Origin: Candidatus Peregrinibacteria bacterium
GTDB taxonomy: Bacteria > Patescibacteriota > Gracilibacteria > UBA1369 > LOWO2-01-FULL-3
Assembly: GCA_016214225.1 (NCBI GenBank)
Contig: JACROX010000037.1
Location: 1-5,923, forward strand
Direction of reading: 5' to 3'
Length of the DNA: 5,923 nt
Shown here one piece after another: positions 5,370 through 5,923 of the stretch. Numbering within the stretch: position 1 is the first letter of the stretch; the number at the start of each line of letters is the position of its first letter. Made by a program: the position numbers and the translations under genes. The notes beneath the pieces were generated by a model that saw nothing but the letters and a program-made list of their open reading frames with translations, ran no database searches and was not told where the DNA came from.

Positions 5370-5923
5370 ATGCTTTACATTGTCGCCACTCCAATCGGGA
5401 ATCTCGAAGATATAACTCTTAGAGCGTTAAGAATACTGAAAGAAGTTGATTTAATCGCGGCCGAAGATACGCGCCATTCAAAAATTCTGCTCGATAAATA
5501 TGAAATCCAAAAACCGCTCTTAAGTTATCACTCTTACAGCGGTGAAACAAAACTTGATAAAATTATTTCAATGCTTTTGGAAGGAAAAAATATCGCGTTA
5601 ATTTCCGACGCGGGAACTCCGGGAATTTCCGATCCCGCGTATAATTTAATAAAAACAGCTTTGGAAAATGGAATAAAAGTTTCTCCGATTCCCGGCCCTT
5701 CAAGCCTTCTCGCGGCGCTTACAATGAGCGGACTCCGCATGAATCAATTTTTATATTTGGGTTTTCTTCCGTTAAAAAAAGGCCGTCAAACTTTACTGAA
5801 AAGTTTGCGCGACGAAGAAAGAACAATAGTTATTTTTGAATCGCCTCATAGGATTTTAAAAACTTTGGATAATTTAAAAGAATATCTCGGCGACAGAGAA
5901 ATAGCGGTTTGCAGAGAAATCAC
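5370..5923 (+). CDS. rsmI: 16S rRNA (cytidine1402-2'-O)-methyltransferase RsmI, 3' end cut by window
   Basis: RsmI transfers a methyl group from S-adenosylmethionine to the 2'-OH of C1402 in the 16S rRNA decoding centre. It has the tetrapyrrole-methylase fold. The 184 complete codons show the family motifs in order: YIVATPIGNLEDIT (3-16), AAEDTRHSKILL (31-42), LISDAGTPGISDP (77-89), PIPGPSSLLAAL (106-117), FLPLKKGRQ and FESPHRI (156-162). ATG 5370 is the expected start for the family, one base after the tsaB stop, with no Shine-Dalgarno sequence, so translation is probably coupled to tsaB or independent of Shine-Dalgarno pairing. Full-length members have about 220-290 residues, so the C-terminal part is outside the window. 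No damage is visible in the part seen. Confidence 0.93.
   Translation, partial: MLYIVATPIGNLEDITLRALRILKEVDLIAAEDTRHSKILLDKYEIQKPLLSYHSYSGETKLDKIISMLLEGKNIALISDAGTPGISDPAYNLIKTALENGIKVSPIPGPSSLLAALTMSGLRMNQFLYLGFLPLKKGRQTLLKSLRDEERTIVIFESPHRILKTLDNLKEYLGDREIAVCREI

Noticed and set aside
5534..5740. Minus-strand open frame inside rsmI
   Set aside because: It is antisense to conserved RsmI motifs and has no independent support.

Overview
The window looks like chromosomal DNA of an AT-rich, small-genome bacterium, most plausibly a member of the Candidate Phyla Radiation (Patescibacteria). The grounds are AT-rich coding, lysine- and asparagine-rich proteins, ATG starts without Shine-Dalgarno sequences, and a very long membrane-anchored peptidoglycan amidase/SpoIID protein. 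This placement is an inference; no marker gene proves it. The code appears standard: there is no in-frame TGA in the 1102-codon gene, and TGA ends the pentapeptide gene.

Layout. Bases 1-178 hold no recognisable gene, only a spaced 12-bp inverted repeat and an extended -10 promoter. Bases 179-3487 encode a signal-anchored multidomain protein: a beta-rich N-terminal domain, a PGRP/Amidase_2 zinc amidase, three NBR1-like Ig domains and a C-terminal SpoIID/LytB domain. It converges on a 106-residue pentapeptide-repeat protein on the minus strand (3501-3821).

Bases 3899-4600 form an accessory island. It starts with a promoter whose spacer contains eight G's. A GC-rich small ORF follows (3976-4263) with a perfect Shine-Dalgarno sequence but an in-frame TGA at codon 16. 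Next comes a run of strong hairpins that look like a structured RNA (4309-4411), and then a near-palindromic MITE-like element (about 4473-4596).

Bases 4616-5923 are a housekeeping pair one base apart: tsaB (tRNA t6A synthesis) and rsmI (16S rRNA C1402 methylation), the latter cut by the window end. Both act on the decoding apparatus. The 3' end of tsaB appears to carry an 83-bp insertion that replaced its C-terminus.

The points most worth following are the amidase-SpoIID fusion, the foreign-looking ORF with its G-tract promoter, the strand-biased hairpin cluster, and the two small insertions around tsaB.
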